Source of the DNA: Jeotgalibacillus haloalkalitolerans | GTDB lineage: Bacteria; Bacillota; Bacilli; Bacillales; Jeotgalibacillaceae | Assembly: GCF_034427455.1 (NCBI RefSeq) | Contig: NZ_JAXQNN010000001.1 | Span: forward strand, 930,001-994,000 | Direction of reading: 5' to 3' | DNA length: 64,000 nucleotides | Shown: positions 33,471-42,377 of the stretch, piece after piece | Layout: the number at the start of each line of letters is the position of its first letter | How positions within the stretch are numbered: position 1 is the first letter of the stretch | Notes under the pieces: generated by a model | Database searches by the model: none | Told to the model about the DNA's origin: nothing | Seen by the model: the letters and a program-made list of their open reading frames with translations, nothing else | Made by a program: the position numbers and the translations under genes

Positions 33471-35444
33471 ATGGATGAACAGCATTTAATTAAACTGCTC
33501 CGGCTGCCGGCTGCGATCGTCGATGAAGGGGGCGTAATTCAGTTAGCGAACCCTGCATGGGATCAATTCGGGCCCATGGTCGACCATGCGGGTAAAACGT
33601 ACAGTGAACTGAATAAATTGATCAGGGCACCACACATTAAGAAGGAATGTCAGAAGATCTGGCGGGGCAAAAATGAGGCATTCGAATATTATTTTCGTAC
33701 GGTTTCACGCGACCACTGTCAGCTCAGTATCTCTAAATGCAATGAGCACCACATGCTTTTTCAAATCATAGCTGCAGTTGATTCAGGTGTAGTTGCTGAA
33801 AATGCAGTGGACGTCCTTGAAAGTATGAATGAAGCCTTTTTCTCACTTGATGAAAAGTGGTGTTTTACATACGTCAATCATATGGCAGAGCGGGTTTTAT
33901 TCAAAACGAGAGAAGAAATGATCGGAAAAAATATGTGGCGTCTGTTTCCTGAAGCATGGGGCACAAACTTTGAGGAGCATTACTTTAAAACCATGCATGA
34001 TCAGATTCCGACTCAGTTTGAAGAATACTACCAGCCGAATGAAAGCTGGTTTGACGTTCATGCCTATCCGAACAGGCAGGGAGGGATCTCTGTCTATTTC
34101 CGCAATATTAATGAACAGAAAGAACTCGAAAAATCCTTATGGCAGTCAGCAAACTCAGATCATCTAACAGGGCTGCCAAACAGGCGTTATTCCTATGAAT
34201 TAATGAAGGGATATATAGATAAAGATCAGCCGTTTACCATTTATTTTCTGGATTTAAATCAATTTAAAATTATAAATGATCTGTACGGCCATGATGTAGG
34301 TGACAGACTGATTCGTAAAATCGGAATGCGGCTGGAAAAGAATCTCCCGGATGAGCTGACAATCTCAAGGCTCGGCGGGGACGAATATCTTATTTTACTA
34401 CCGGATGCACCTGATGAAGATGAGGTGATCGGATTCGGAAACCGCATCATTAGTATGTTCAGTAGAGCCTTTGTGCTCCAGGACCGGCCCGAGATTCATA
34501 TCGAACCGAGTATAGGTGTAAGCCAGTATCCAAAAGACGGCAACCTTGTGGATACGCTGATTGATAAAGCGGATATTGCGATGTATGAAGCGAAAAAAAA
34601 GCAGGCTACAAAAGCCATATTATATAACCCGGACATGCATGAAAGTGTCTCCCGTGACCTGATCATTCAGCAGGAGCTTAAAAAAGTGATTGAACGCGGC
34701 GAACTGGAATTCGTCTATCAGCCGCAGGTAGATGCCACCAGGACCTGGATTACGGGCGTAGAAGTACTGACACGTTGGTCCCATCCTGTTTTAGGACCAG
34801 TATCACCTGCAGAATTTATTCCTATTGCTGAAACATCAGGCATGATGGAAAAGCTGACACGCTATCAGCTTGAATGGTGTCTGAAAAAGTTCTCTGACTG
34901 GAGACAGCATTTTGAATTTGATGGAACCATTGCCTTCAATATTTCTTCGAGTCTATTTAGAAACAAAAACTTTATCGCCTTTTTAGAGCAGGTGATTAAA
35001 GAGTATGGAATCCCATTTCAGCAGATAGAGCTCGAGATCACTGAAAACATCCAGCTCTTTTCCCATAAAGAAAGCGTCCAGACACTCGAGCGGTTAAGGG
35101 AAATGGGTATCCGTGTTGCCATTGACGATTTCGGAACAGGCTACTCAACGCTGTCCTATCTGAATAAGTTTCCGGTTGATAAAATCAAGGTGGATAAGCA
35201 CTTCACAGACCAGATCATGGTCGATGAAAAAGGTGAAGCCATCCTCGTTTCCATTATCAAGCTGGCCAACAGCCTCGACCTCGACGTTCTGGCAGAAGGC
35301 GTAGAAACAGAAGATCAGCGTGACTTCTTACTGATGAATGGCTGTGACGACATGCAGGGATATTACTTTTTTAAGCCATTAACGCTGGATGAGTGCGAGC
35401 AGTTTTATTATGAGAAGGTTTTGAAGGATAGAGTGCCTGAGTAG
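33471..35444 (+). CDS. PAS-PAS-GGDEF-EAL c-di-GMP turnover protein
   Basis: About 657 residues without membrane helices. Two PAS-like regions (~10-100, ~115-220), a GGDEF domain (~230-395) with SRLGGDEYLILLP at the active loop (GGDEY, a tolerated variant) and DLNQFKIINDLYGHDVGD. The EAL domain (~405-650) has VEVLTRWSHP (EVL in place of EAL, catalytic Glu kept), ELEITEN, AIDDFGTGYS, KIKVDKHF and AEGVETEDQ. Both halves look potentially active. It is the last gene of the partner-switching operon, 22 nt after the phosphatase gene. Start ATG 33471 with GGGGAGGG 6 nt upstream. Confidence 0.93.
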   Translation: MDEQHLIKLLRLPAAIVDEGGVIQLANPAWDQFGPMVDHAGKTYSELNKLIRAPHIKKECQKIWRGKNEAFEYYFRTVSRDHCQLSISKCNEHHMLFQIIAAVDSGVVAENAVDVLESMNEAFFSLDEKWCFTYVNHMAERVLFKTREEMIGKNMWRLFPEAWGTNFEEHYFKTMHDQIPTQFEEYYQPNESWFDVHAYPNRQGGISVYFRNINEQKELEKSLWQSANSDHLTGLPNRRYSYELMKGYIDKDQPFTIYFLDLNQFKIINDLYGHDVGDRLIRKIGMRLEKNLPDELTISRLGGDEYLILLPDAPDEDEVIGFGNRIISMFSRAFVLQDRPEIHIEPSIGVSQYPKDGNLVDTLIDKADIAMYEAKKKQATKAILYNPDMHESVSRDLIIQQELKKVIERGELEFVYQPQVDATRTWITGVEVLTRWSHPVLGPVSPAEFIPIAETSGMMEKLTRYQLEWCLKKFSDWRQHFEFDGTIAFNISSSLFRNKNFIAFLEQVIKEYGIPFQQIELEITENIQLFSHKESVQTLERLREMGIRVAIDDFGTGYSTLSYLNKFPVDKIKVDKHFTDQIMVDEKGEAILVSIIKLANSLDLDVLAEGVETEDQRDFLLMNGCDDMQGYYFFKPLTLDECEQFYYEKVLKDRVPE

Positions 35445-35455
35445 GTGCTCTTTTT
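35431..35455 (+). terminator. Operon terminator overlapping the stop codon
   Basis: GAGTGCC / GGTGCTC stem (two G-U pairs) followed by five T. The TAG stop of the GGDEF-EAL gene lies in the loop. Confidence 0.6.
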
Positions 35456-35527
35456 GTTTTGGGGTGGTGGATCGGTGCTGGTGAATGCATTATTGTGGCC
35501 GGTGAGGTAGGTGGTTGGCACTTTGAG

Positions 35528-36040
35528 GTAGTGATACACCCGGGTTGGGTGCAGTGTTCGCGGCGTTGAGTGCAGTGCCAGCGCGATTGAGTGCAATCTC
35601 CCGGAAAATGAGTGCTGCACAATCCCCACTTGATGCCTTTGAGAAACTAAAAGCCTGTGACTTAAGGGCGTGAAGTATGGGTGTAGCTCGACCGCAGTCA
35701 CAGTTCAATCGGAGGAGGTGGTAAGCTTATCGGCGTAGCGATACACCCGGGTTGAGTGCAGTGTTAGCGGCGTTGAGTGCAGTGCCAGCGTGATTGAGTG
35801 CAATCTCCCGGAAAATGAGTGCTGCACAATCCCCACTTGATGCCTTTGAGAAACTAAAAACCTGTGACCTAAGGGCATGAAGTATGGGTGTAGCTCGACC
35901 GCAGTCACAGTTCAATCGGGGTAGATGGTAAGCTCATCGGCGTAGCGATACACCCGGGTTGAGTGCAGTACTATCAGCGTTGACTGCTGTGCAAGCTCAT
36001 TTGACTACTGTATCCACAAAGCCCGGGTGCAAGTCCGTCA
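35528..36040. repeat. Composite iteron repeat, copies 3-5 in a 207-bp tandem
   Basis: The landmark GATACACCC recurs at 35533, 35740 and 35947, exactly 207 bp apart. Each unit has GTAG(C/T)GATACACCCGGG, then TTGAGTGC iterons at 21-bp steps (35545, 35566, 35587, 35608 in unit 1), then the C hairpin (35629-35675, 35836-35882), then a nearly identical tail. The third unit is truncated. No gene in 35456-36166. Confidence 0.85.
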
Positions 36041-36104
36041 CCACTCGCCCAAAAAAGATTCTCAAATAAGATGCACTCTCCCCACGATTAAGCTAAAATA
36101 GAAC

Positions 36105-36118
36105 ATGACAAGTGTCAT
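36105..36118. promoter_or_regulatory. Palindrome upstream of degV
   Basis: ATGACA-AG-TGTCAT is a perfect 14-bp palindrome, followed by a TATAAG -10-like hexamer and 49 bp before the degV start. Possible operator; regulator unknown. Confidence 0.35.
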
Positions 36119-36166
36119 ATATAAGTATCCATTTTGATGGAAATGCAGGATAGATAGGATGATTCA

Positions 36167-37009
36167 ATGAGAACGGCAGTGGTAACTGATAGTACGGCTT
36201 ATTTGCCGGTGGAACTGCGTGAGATGTACGATATTCGCATGGTGCCGCTTTGTGTCATCATGAATGGCAAGACATATGAGGAAGAGGTCGATCTCACAAC
36301 AGATGAATTTTATGACGAGGTCCGTAAAGGCGGTGCGCTGCCGAAAACGTCTCAGCCTGCGGTCGGTACATTCGCTTCTTTGTTTGAAGAGCTGAGTAGG
36401 GATTACGATGAAGTGGTCACGATTCATTTATCAAGCGGGATCAGCGGTACATATGCCGGTGCGGTTCAGGCTGGTGAGATGGTTGACGATGTAAAAGTGT
36501 ATCCTTTTGATTCGGAAATCTCCTGTATGGTACAGGGGATGTTTGTGCTGGAAGCTGCTGTGATGGCAAAGGATGGTGCAGGCGCTGAGGAAATTCTGAC
36601 CCGTTTAAATGAACTGAAGGAAACGACGCGCGCTTATTTTATGGTTGATAATCTGGGTCATCTTCAGCGTGGCGGACGTCTATCAAATGCGCAGGCGATT
36701 ATTGGAAGCATGCTTCAGGTAAAGCCTTTATTGCATTTTGTAGATACAAGAATTGAGCCGTTTGAAAAAATCCGGACGCGTAAAAAAGCGATGAAGCGGA
36801 TTGTTGATTTACTGAAGGATGATGCTGAGAAATATGAGCAGGTGCAGGCTGTGATTATCCATGCGAATCGTGAAGAAGAGGCGATTAAATGGAAAAATGA
36901 GATCAGCAGTGAACTGCCGAATGTATCGTTCCGCATCAGTCATTTTGGACCTGTGATTGGCACTCATCTTGGTGAGGGGTCGATGGGTCTTGGCTGGATG
37001 AAAAAATAA
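36167..37009 (+). CDS. DegV family fatty-acid-binding protein
   Basis: 280 residues of the DegV/FakB fold: VVTDSTAYLPVELREMYDI at the N-terminus, KTSQPAVGTFASLFEEL, HLSSGISGTYAGA (fatty-acid carboxylate-binding Ser region) and GHLQRGGRLSNAQAIIGSMLQVKPLL. DegV proteins deliver bound fatty acids to the FakA kinase. It corresponds by position to yviA of B. subtilis, which sits between degU and comFA; here ~16 kb of other genes separate it from degU. Confidence 0.92.
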   Translation: MRTAVVTDSTAYLPVELREMYDIRMVPLCVIMNGKTYEEEVDLTTDEFYDEVRKGGALPKTSQPAVGTFASLFEELSRDYDEVVTIHLSSGISGTYAGAVQAGEMVDDVKVYPFDSEISCMVQGMFVLEAAVMAKDGAGAEEILTRLNELKETTRAYFMVDNLGHLQRGGRLSNAQAIIGSMLQVKPLLHFVDTRIEPFEKIRTRKKAMKRIVDLLKDDAEKYEQVQAVIIHANREEEAIKWKNEISSELPNVSFRISHFGPVIGTHLGEGSMGLGWMKK

Positions 37010-37017
37010 AAGTGTTC

Positions 37018-37140
37018 CTTCCTGAAGCGTTTCGCTGCGCTTCGGGCGGACGCTTTCCGCGGCCGGGCGGTGAGCCCCTACGGCTTCACCGTATGGTCTC
37101 ACCTGTCCCTTTCCGCCGCCCTGCGCTCCGCTGCACTCTA
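37018..37140. repeat. GC-rich repeat element (family B, copy 3)
   Basis: Contains GGACGCTTTCCGCGG, GGTGAGCC and GGTCTCACC, like copies at 21380 and 26520. It fills the degV-comFA gap. Confidence 0.7.
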
Positions 37141-37214
37141 AACTTCACTATCTCCTTAAGCTAACCACTATGAACTATAATTACAACAAAATACCCCAAA
37201 AGGAGCCCCCACAC

Positions 37215-38531
37215 ATGACTACTCCCCAACAATTCCTCTCCGGAAGACAGTTTCTGCTCTCAGAAGTCATTCAACTATTTCCTTTATCTCAAATTGAAAA
37301 TCAGGTCGAGTGTATCCCGGCTGTTGAAAAATACGTTTGTAACCGCTGTGGTAATAAAAAGCGGCATTTATTTGCAGCGCATCCGTGCGGGAAGTGCGGG
37401 CAGCAGTGCACGTATTGCCGGAATTGCATTCAGATGGGAAAAACGTCTGAGTGTGAGCGGGTTGTGCTTTGGAAGGGTGCGCCTTACAAACCGTCGCCGC
37501 CACCTGAGCCGGTTCTGCAATGGGAGGGTGAGCTTTCGCTGCCGCAGCAGAGAGCTTCTGATGCACTGGTTACATCAATTGATACAAAAAAGTCCATTCT
37601 CGTCCATGCAGTTTGCGGCGCGGGGAAGACTGAGATTTTATTTCATATGATAGAAACAGCATTGCAAAAAGGACTCCGCATCTGCATTGCGACGCCGAGA
37701 CGCGACGTTGTACAGGAGCTTGCTCCAAGGCTAAAACGTGCATTTCCAACTGCAGATATTGAGTCTCTTTATGGAGGCAGCGAGGACAGGCTGCCGCATG
37801 CACACCTCACCATTGCTACAACACATCAGCTGATCCGATTCAGGGAAGCATTTGATGTGATGGTCATTGATGAAGTGGATGCATTTCCTTTTTCAGCAGA
37901 TGATGCGCTCCAGAACACCTCACAATTAGCCCGCAAAAAATCCTCTACTTTGATTTACCTCAGCGCAACACCCTCGAGAAAAATCAAAACTGACCAAATT
38001 ATTAAAATCCCCGCCAGATTTCATGGCTTTCCGCTGCCGGTTCCTGAGACGAAGTGGCTGGGTAACTGGCGTAAAGGATTGCTTAAAAAAAGGGTGGATC
38101 CGGCTTTATTAAAATGGTTATCCGTTCACCCGAAAGTACTTGTTTTTATGCCGGATATTGAATCGATGCAGGCATATGCCGGTCTGTTGGATGTGCCGAG
38201 CGTTCATTCTGCTGATCCGGATCGCGGTGAAAAAGTGATGGCTTTTAGAGAAGGGAAGTGTGAGTTGCTGCTGACGACCACCATTTTAGAAAGAGGCGTT
38301 ACTTTTTCAGGGGTGGAGGTGGCTGTAGTGGGTGCAGGCGATCCGGTTTTTACTGAAGCGGCGCTCGTGCAGATTGCGGGAAGAGTCGGACGGGATCCAC
38401 TGAAGCCAAAAGGAAATGTGACGTTTTTTCATAATGGGCTGACGGATGCCATGGTCAAAGCGCAGCGGCATATCGTCCTGATGAATAAGGAAGCAGCTAA
38501 GCTTGGATATGTGAAGGGGTTTCTTGTATGA
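37215..38531 (+). CDS. comFA: Late competence ATP-dependent helicase/translocase ComFA
   Basis: 438 residues. An N-terminal Cys-rich zinc finger (CNRCGNKKRHLF, then CGKCGQQCTYCRNC; residues ~30-75) precedes an SF2 helicase core. Walker A is HAVCGAGKTEIL, motif Ia ATPRRDVVQEL, Walker B MVIDEVDAFPFS, motif III YLSATPS and motif VI QIAGRVGRD. ComFA drives single-stranded DNA through the ComEC pore during transformation. Start ATG 37215 has AAAAGGAG upstream; the in-frame extension to 37170 lacks one. It overlaps comFC by 4 bp; comFB is absent. Confidence 0.95.
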   Translation: MTTPQQFLSGRQFLLSEVIQLFPLSQIENQVECIPAVEKYVCNRCGNKKRHLFAAHPCGKCGQQCTYCRNCIQMGKTSECERVVLWKGAPYKPSPPPEPVLQWEGELSLPQQRASDALVTSIDTKKSILVHAVCGAGKTEILFHMIETALQKGLRICIATPRRDVVQELAPRLKRAFPTADIESLYGGSEDRLPHAHLTIATTHQLIRFREAFDVMVIDEVDAFPFSADDALQNTSQLARKKSSTLIYLSATPSRKIKTDQIIKIPARFHGFPLPVPETKWLGNWRKGLLKKRVDPALLKWLSVHPKVLVFMPDIESMQAYAGLLDVPSVHSADPDRGEKVMAFREGKCELLLTTTILERGVTFSGVEVAVVGAGDPVFTEAALVQIAGRVGRDPLKPKGNVTFFHNGLTDAMVKAQRHIVLMNKEAAKLGYVKGFLV

Positions 38532-39205
38532 GGTGCCTTTATTGCAATGGTGTAATGCTTGAAGAGATTGGATGGACTGACCTGTTTTTTAAAAGAGTGG
38601 AGGATCCGTTTTGTGATGTGTGCAGGGCGGAACTGATCAGGTTAGAAGGTCCGGGGTGTACGGTTTGTTCAAGAGGAATGGAGACAGAGGGAATTTGCAG
38701 CGACTGTAACTCATGGGCAGAAGACCCTGTTTTTCAGGATGCGCTGATTTCTAATCATTCGATTTACGCCTATAATCCTGCGCTGAAAGAGCTGATCAAG
38801 CGGCTGAAATATAACGGTGATTATGCGCTCGCGGGATGTTTTCGCAAGGAGTTAACAGATCTGCTTAAGCCTTTTAAGAAAGAAGCAATTTTGACGCCTG
38901 TCCCTGTGAGTGCCGATCGTTTAAAAGAGAGAGGGTTTAACCAGACGGAAGCTTTACTGGAGTGCGCCGGAATTAAATATGAGCACTTATTACTTCGGCG
39001 AAACGGTGAAGCTGCGCAGGCGAAGAAATTAAAGCGGGACAGGCATCGTGGTGAGAATCCTTTTGCGGCGATCAGGGCACTGGATGGGGAACCGGTTGTG
39101 CTGATTGATGATTTATACACAACCGGTACGACAATCAGAAGAGCTGCGCAGGTTTTGAAGGAATCAGGGGCAGGAGAAATCAGATCTATCACGATTGGGA
39201 GGTAA
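38528..39205 (+). CDS. comFC: Competence protein ComFC (phosphoribosyltransferase-like)
   Basis: 225 residues. Cys pairs at the N-terminus (CLYC, CDVC, CTVC, CSDC) form a double zinc-finger region, and a PRTase domain has the PRPP loop VVLIDDLYTTGTT. ERGFNQTEALL is the family signature. It works with ComFA in DNA uptake. The start overlaps the comFA stop (ATGA), so the pair is coupled. Confidence 0.94.
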   Translation: MRCLYCNGVMLEEIGWTDLFFKRVEDPFCDVCRAELIRLEGPGCTVCSRGMETEGICSDCNSWAEDPVFQDALISNHSIYAYNPALKELIKRLKYNGDYALAGCFRKELTDLLKPFKKEAILTPVPVSADRLKERGFNQTEALLECAGIKYEHLLLRRNGEAAQAKKLKRDRHRGENPFAAIRALDGEPVVLIDDLYTTGTTIRRAAQVLKESGAGEIRSITIGR

Positions 39206-39316
39206 CCTCTCCTAGTGATAAAGTTGTGAAGGGTAAAGATAAAGACCTATATATTAGCTTCCATTTATTCCTCATTCGTTTTATACTAAAGAAAATGACT
39301 TGAGGAGGACTGGCAA

Positions 39317-39730
39317 ATGGCGGAGCTGAAAAATTGTCCGAAATGTAATGCCATCTTTAATTATAATGGTCTTCGTGATGTTTGTCCGAAGTGTCAGAAA
39401 GAAGAAGAAGAGCTGTTTGAGCAGGTCTACCGTTTTTTAAGGCAGCGTGAAAACAGAGCGGCTACAATTGAGCGGATTACTGAAGTGACGGGTGCTTCAG
39501 CGAGCCTGCTGCACAAATGGGTCCGTAAGCGCAGGCTTCATCCGGCACAGTTCCCGGGGCTCGGTTATCCATGTGATAACTGTGGTACGCTGATTATTCA
39601 GGGGAAAATCTGCAGGTCCTGCACTGACAATATTAAAACAGATTTAAAACAGCACGAATCTAATATGGAATTTCGTGAAGCGGTTGCGAATAGCAATAGA
39701 AAAACTTATTTATCAAACCGAGACAAATAA
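39317..39730 (+). CDS. yvyF: Flagellar operon protein YvyF (TIGR03826)
   Basis: 137 residues. An N-terminal zinc ribbon (CPKCNAIFNYNGLRDVCPKC), a helical HTH-like middle (TEVTGASASLLHKWVRKRRL) and a second Cys4 knuckle (CDNCGTLIIQGKICRSC). Conserved between comFC and flgM in Bacilli. Proposed as a regulator of flagellar genes; the biochemical role is not established. GAGGAGG precedes the ATG. Confidence 0.93.
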   Translation: MAELKNCPKCNAIFNYNGLRDVCPKCQKEEEELFEQVYRFLRQRENRAATIERITEVTGASASLLHKWVRKRRLHPAQFPGLGYPCDNCGTLIIQGKICRSCTDNIKTDLKQHESNMEFREAVANSNRKTYLSNRDK

Positions 39731-39774
39731 CATAAAGACGCCTGGGACTTTTATTCTAATTTTCCCCTGCGTCT

Positions 39775-39800
39775 TTAATTTTTGTTCACCCTGCCGATAT
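39775..39800 (+). promoter_or_regulatory. SigD-type promoter of flgM
   Basis: TTAA (39775-39778), 15-bp spacer, CCGATAT (39794-39800). The -10 is a perfect SigD motif, the -35 one base off TAAA. It also reads GATATAAT, so SigA could use it. Confidence 0.65.
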
Positions 39801-39845
39801 AATGGGTAACACAACAATATCGACTATAGAAAGCAGGTGAGAGCT

Positions 39846-40112
39846 TTGAAAATTAATCCTTTTCATCAGAATCCGGTCAATCCTTATAAACGCCAGGAAG
39901 CAAAAGTGGAGCAGGCAGAGCTGCAGAAGCAGAAAAAGGCGGATAAGGTAGAGATTTCAGCAGAGGCAAAGGAAATGCAAAGCTTAAATAAAATACAGGA
40001 AGGCCGTCAGGAACGGGTTGATCAGCTGAAGGCAGCGGTAGAGAACGGAACATACAAACCGGACGCTAATAAAACAGCTGAAAACCTTATGAAATTCTAT
40101 CGTCAGTCCTGA
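39846..40112 (+). CDS. flgM: Anti-sigma-D factor FlgM
   Basis: 88 residues. It begins MKINPFHQNPVNPYK like other Bacillus FlgM proteins and has a Lys/Glu-rich unstructured N-half. The C-terminal SigD-binding region has ADKVEISAEAKEM, RQERVDQLKAAVENGTYKPD and AENLMKFY. Start TTG 39846 is chosen because it gives the family N-terminus and follows AGGTGAG; GTG 39837 lies within that site. FlgM holds SigD inactive until the hook is complete. A hairpin follows but the next gene may be reached by read-through. Confidence 0.93.
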   Translation: MKINPFHQNPVNPYKRQEAKVEQAELQKQKKADKVEISAEAKEMQSLNKIQEGRQERVDQLKAAVENGTYKPDANKTAENLMKFYRQS

Positions 40113-40113
40113 T

Positions 40114-40144
40114 AAAAAATTGCTCATTTGATGGGCAATTTTTT
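40114..40144 (+). terminator. Terminator after flgM
   Basis: AAAAAATTGCTCA / TGGGCAATTTTTT stem (one G-U pair) with a 5-nt loop and six T. Confidence 0.85.
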
Positions 40145-40169
40145 GTGTATAAATGGAGGTGTAAAAAAC

Positions 40170-42377
40170 GTGCAGATTAAAATGGATCCATCAGTCAGCA
40201 GTCAGCCTCAGGGCCAGAAAGAAGTTTCATTGAAGCAGGGTGATTTATTTTCAGCAACTGTAAAAAGTAAACATGGCAATGAGACTATACTTCTGGTCAG
40301 AGGGCAGGAAGTGAAAGTGAAAACAGATGGCAAACTGCCTGATTCAGGGCGTGTTCAGCTCGAAGTGACCGGTACGAAGGAAGGTCTTCCTATGGTGAGG
40401 CAGTCACAGCAGCAAACATCCGCACAGGCGCATGATTTTGTGAAAATGAATGACGGGAAACCGCTGTCACCTGAGTTGAAAAACGCATTACAGCATTTAT
40501 CAGCAAAAGGCGTAAAAGTGGATCCGGCATTAGTTAAAGAATTAAATCAATTTTTATCTAAAACGGATGCCACACCTCAACAAAAGCTTGAAACCATCCA
40601 GGCAGCAGTGTCCAAAAACCTTGATCTGACTGCAAATAAACTGTCAGCGATCCATTCAGCGCTGCACGGACCTCCAATCAGTAAAGCGGTGTCAGAGCTG
40701 CTTTCATCTGCAAGAGTGGATGTGTCATCCGGTCAGAGGCACTCTGCAAGCCAGATACAGCAGGCGGCAAGACAGCAGCTGATTCAGGCACTGAACCTGC
40801 TTGCTAAAGGTGCTCCGGCTGAAGTAAAAGAAATGATCAGGCAGCTTGAAGCAACAGGTGATGTGAAGGCAATTGCGTCAGAAACGCAAAAAGTTCTCAG
40901 CTCTTTGTTAAAAGAAAATCCTGAAGCTGCCAAACTCCTTCAAAATGCGCTGAAGCTGGATTCGCTTATTCAGCCTGTTGTGCAGCCACAGACAATTGAT
41001 CAATCAAAAGCGCTGCTGGTTCAGGACGCAAAAACCGCCATACAAAAAATGCCGGATATTTCAAAAGTAACAGAGCAATTTAAGGTGTTGGCTAATAACC
41101 CTGAGATGAACGGTGATGTCAGACAGGCCCTTCAACAGGCTGCAGCAAAAGCTGAGCAGTTTGTCCAGAATGGTCAGGAACTTCAGGCGAGGCAGGTTAT
41201 GATGCAGGGAATCGAGCAGGCAGCGGCAGCTTATCCACTGAAAGCGGCATCTGAGCAGTATATGCTGTCAGATGAACTGACCTCTCAGATTCCAATGCAT
41301 TCAAGGGATGTCATTGTTATGAGAGTCAGCGAAAAAATGTCTCAGGCAGCCATTGACTTTAAAAATATCCAGAAAGATATGACGAGAAACTTAAGTCAAA
41401 TTGAGTTTGCTGCAAACCGCCAGCAGGCACTTCAGCAGTCCAAGCCATTGTTAGAGGCGACGATCAGAATGCTTGATAAAGCCATTTTAAAAGGCGACTT
41501 CATGCTGTATACGAATATGGAGACAGAGAAAGACCTGCTGAAGGCAAGCGGCCAGCTGGCTGAAGCGTCAAAGCTTTTAGCTAAAGGTGAAGTCGCGCAG
41601 GCAGCAAGGATTACTTCGGAAGTGAAAGCGATGATGGAAAAGATCGAATTTAAACCGTCGGATGTAAAAGTACAGCACTTCGTTTCGAAGGAAATCATGC
41701 AGCTTGAGCAGCCTTCTCTTCAGAAATTAACTGCTCAAAATCTCCAGCAGTCCATGCAGAACCTGAGGAACGAACCATCTGCACGTCATGCATTTGAACA
41801 TGTGCGGGCAATGGGTATGACGTTTGAAAATGAACAGGCTCATTCATTGTTAAATAAGAGTCAGGATCAGGCTGCGTCACTGAAGGGGATGCTGATGAAA
41901 ATGGCAGGCGAAGGCAAAGCGGATCAGACACTTACACAACTTACCGGCCAGCAGCTGCTCAGTAAAACAGATGCTTCAGGGCTACAGAGTATGGTGATGA
42001 CTTTGCCATTTATCCTTCAGGAAAAGGTTGAAAGCTTTAAAGTGTACATGCAATCGAAAAATGGCAGTCAGAAGGTCGACTGGGAAAATTGCAACCTGTA
42101 TTTTCTCTTTGATACGAAAAAGCTTGGAGAAATTGGTGTATCACTGAATGTTTCTGAGCGGAATCTGTCTATAAAAATGAAGAATGATCAGCCGGATTTT
42201 GAAAAGAAAATGGAGCCAATCACAAGTCTCGCAAAAGACCGTCTTGAAAAAATCGGATACAGCGTTCAGCAATTACAGTTCGACAGGCTGACTGCAGAAG
42301 AAATTAATGAGGTTTCAGCTGAACCGGCACAAGCCGTTCCTGTGATGACTGAGAAAGGGTATGATTTTTCTATATGA
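40170..42377 (+). CDS. YlqG-like protein with FliK-type C-terminal domain
   Basis: 735 residues, Gln/Ala/Lys-rich and helical through ~600 residues. A compact C-terminal ~110-residue domain (VDWENCNLYFLFDTKKLGEI, then VSLNVSERNLSIKMKN and RLEKIGYSVQQLQF) resembles flagellar hook-length control (Flg_hook) domains. In B. subtilis the equivalent ylqG/ylqH pair is remote from flagellar genes; here it lies in the flgM-flgN interval. GTG 40170 follows GGAGGT by 9 nt. By analogy with FliK it may report length or substrate state to the FlhB-like partner; that role is inference. Confidence 0.7.
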   Translation: MQIKMDPSVSSQPQGQKEVSLKQGDLFSATVKSKHGNETILLVRGQEVKVKTDGKLPDSGRVQLEVTGTKEGLPMVRQSQQQTSAQAHDFVKMNDGKPLSPELKNALQHLSAKGVKVDPALVKELNQFLSKTDATPQQKLETIQAAVSKNLDLTANKLSAIHSALHGPPISKAVSELLSSARVDVSSGQRHSASQIQQAARQQLIQALNLLAKGAPAEVKEMIRQLEATGDVKAIASETQKVLSSLLKENPEAAKLLQNALKLDSLIQPVVQPQTIDQSKALLVQDAKTAIQKMPDISKVTEQFKVLANNPEMNGDVRQALQQAAAKAEQFVQNGQELQARQVMMQGIEQAAAAYPLKAASEQYMLSDELTSQIPMHSRDVIVMRVSEKMSQAAIDFKNIQKDMTRNLSQIEFAANRQQALQQSKPLLEATIRMLDKAILKGDFMLYTNMETEKDLLKASGQLAEASKLLAKGEVAQAARITSEVKAMMEKIEFKPSDVKVQHFVSKEIMQLEQPSLQKLTAQNLQQSMQNLRNEPSARHAFEHVRAMGMTFENEQAHSLLNKSQDQAASLKGMLMKMAGEGKADQTLTQLTGQQLLSKTDASGLQSMVMTLPFILQEKVESFKVYMQSKNGSQKVDWENCNLYFLFDTKKLGEIGVSLNVSERNLSIKMKNDQPDFEKKMEPITSLAKDRLEKIGYSVQQLQFDRLTAEEINEVSAEPAQAVPVMTEKGYDFSI

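Noticed and set aside
35371-35915. Several 60-97-codon frames on the minus strand around 35.4-35.9 kb
   Set aside because: They are translations of the 207-bp tandem repeat and recur with it; no ribosome sites.
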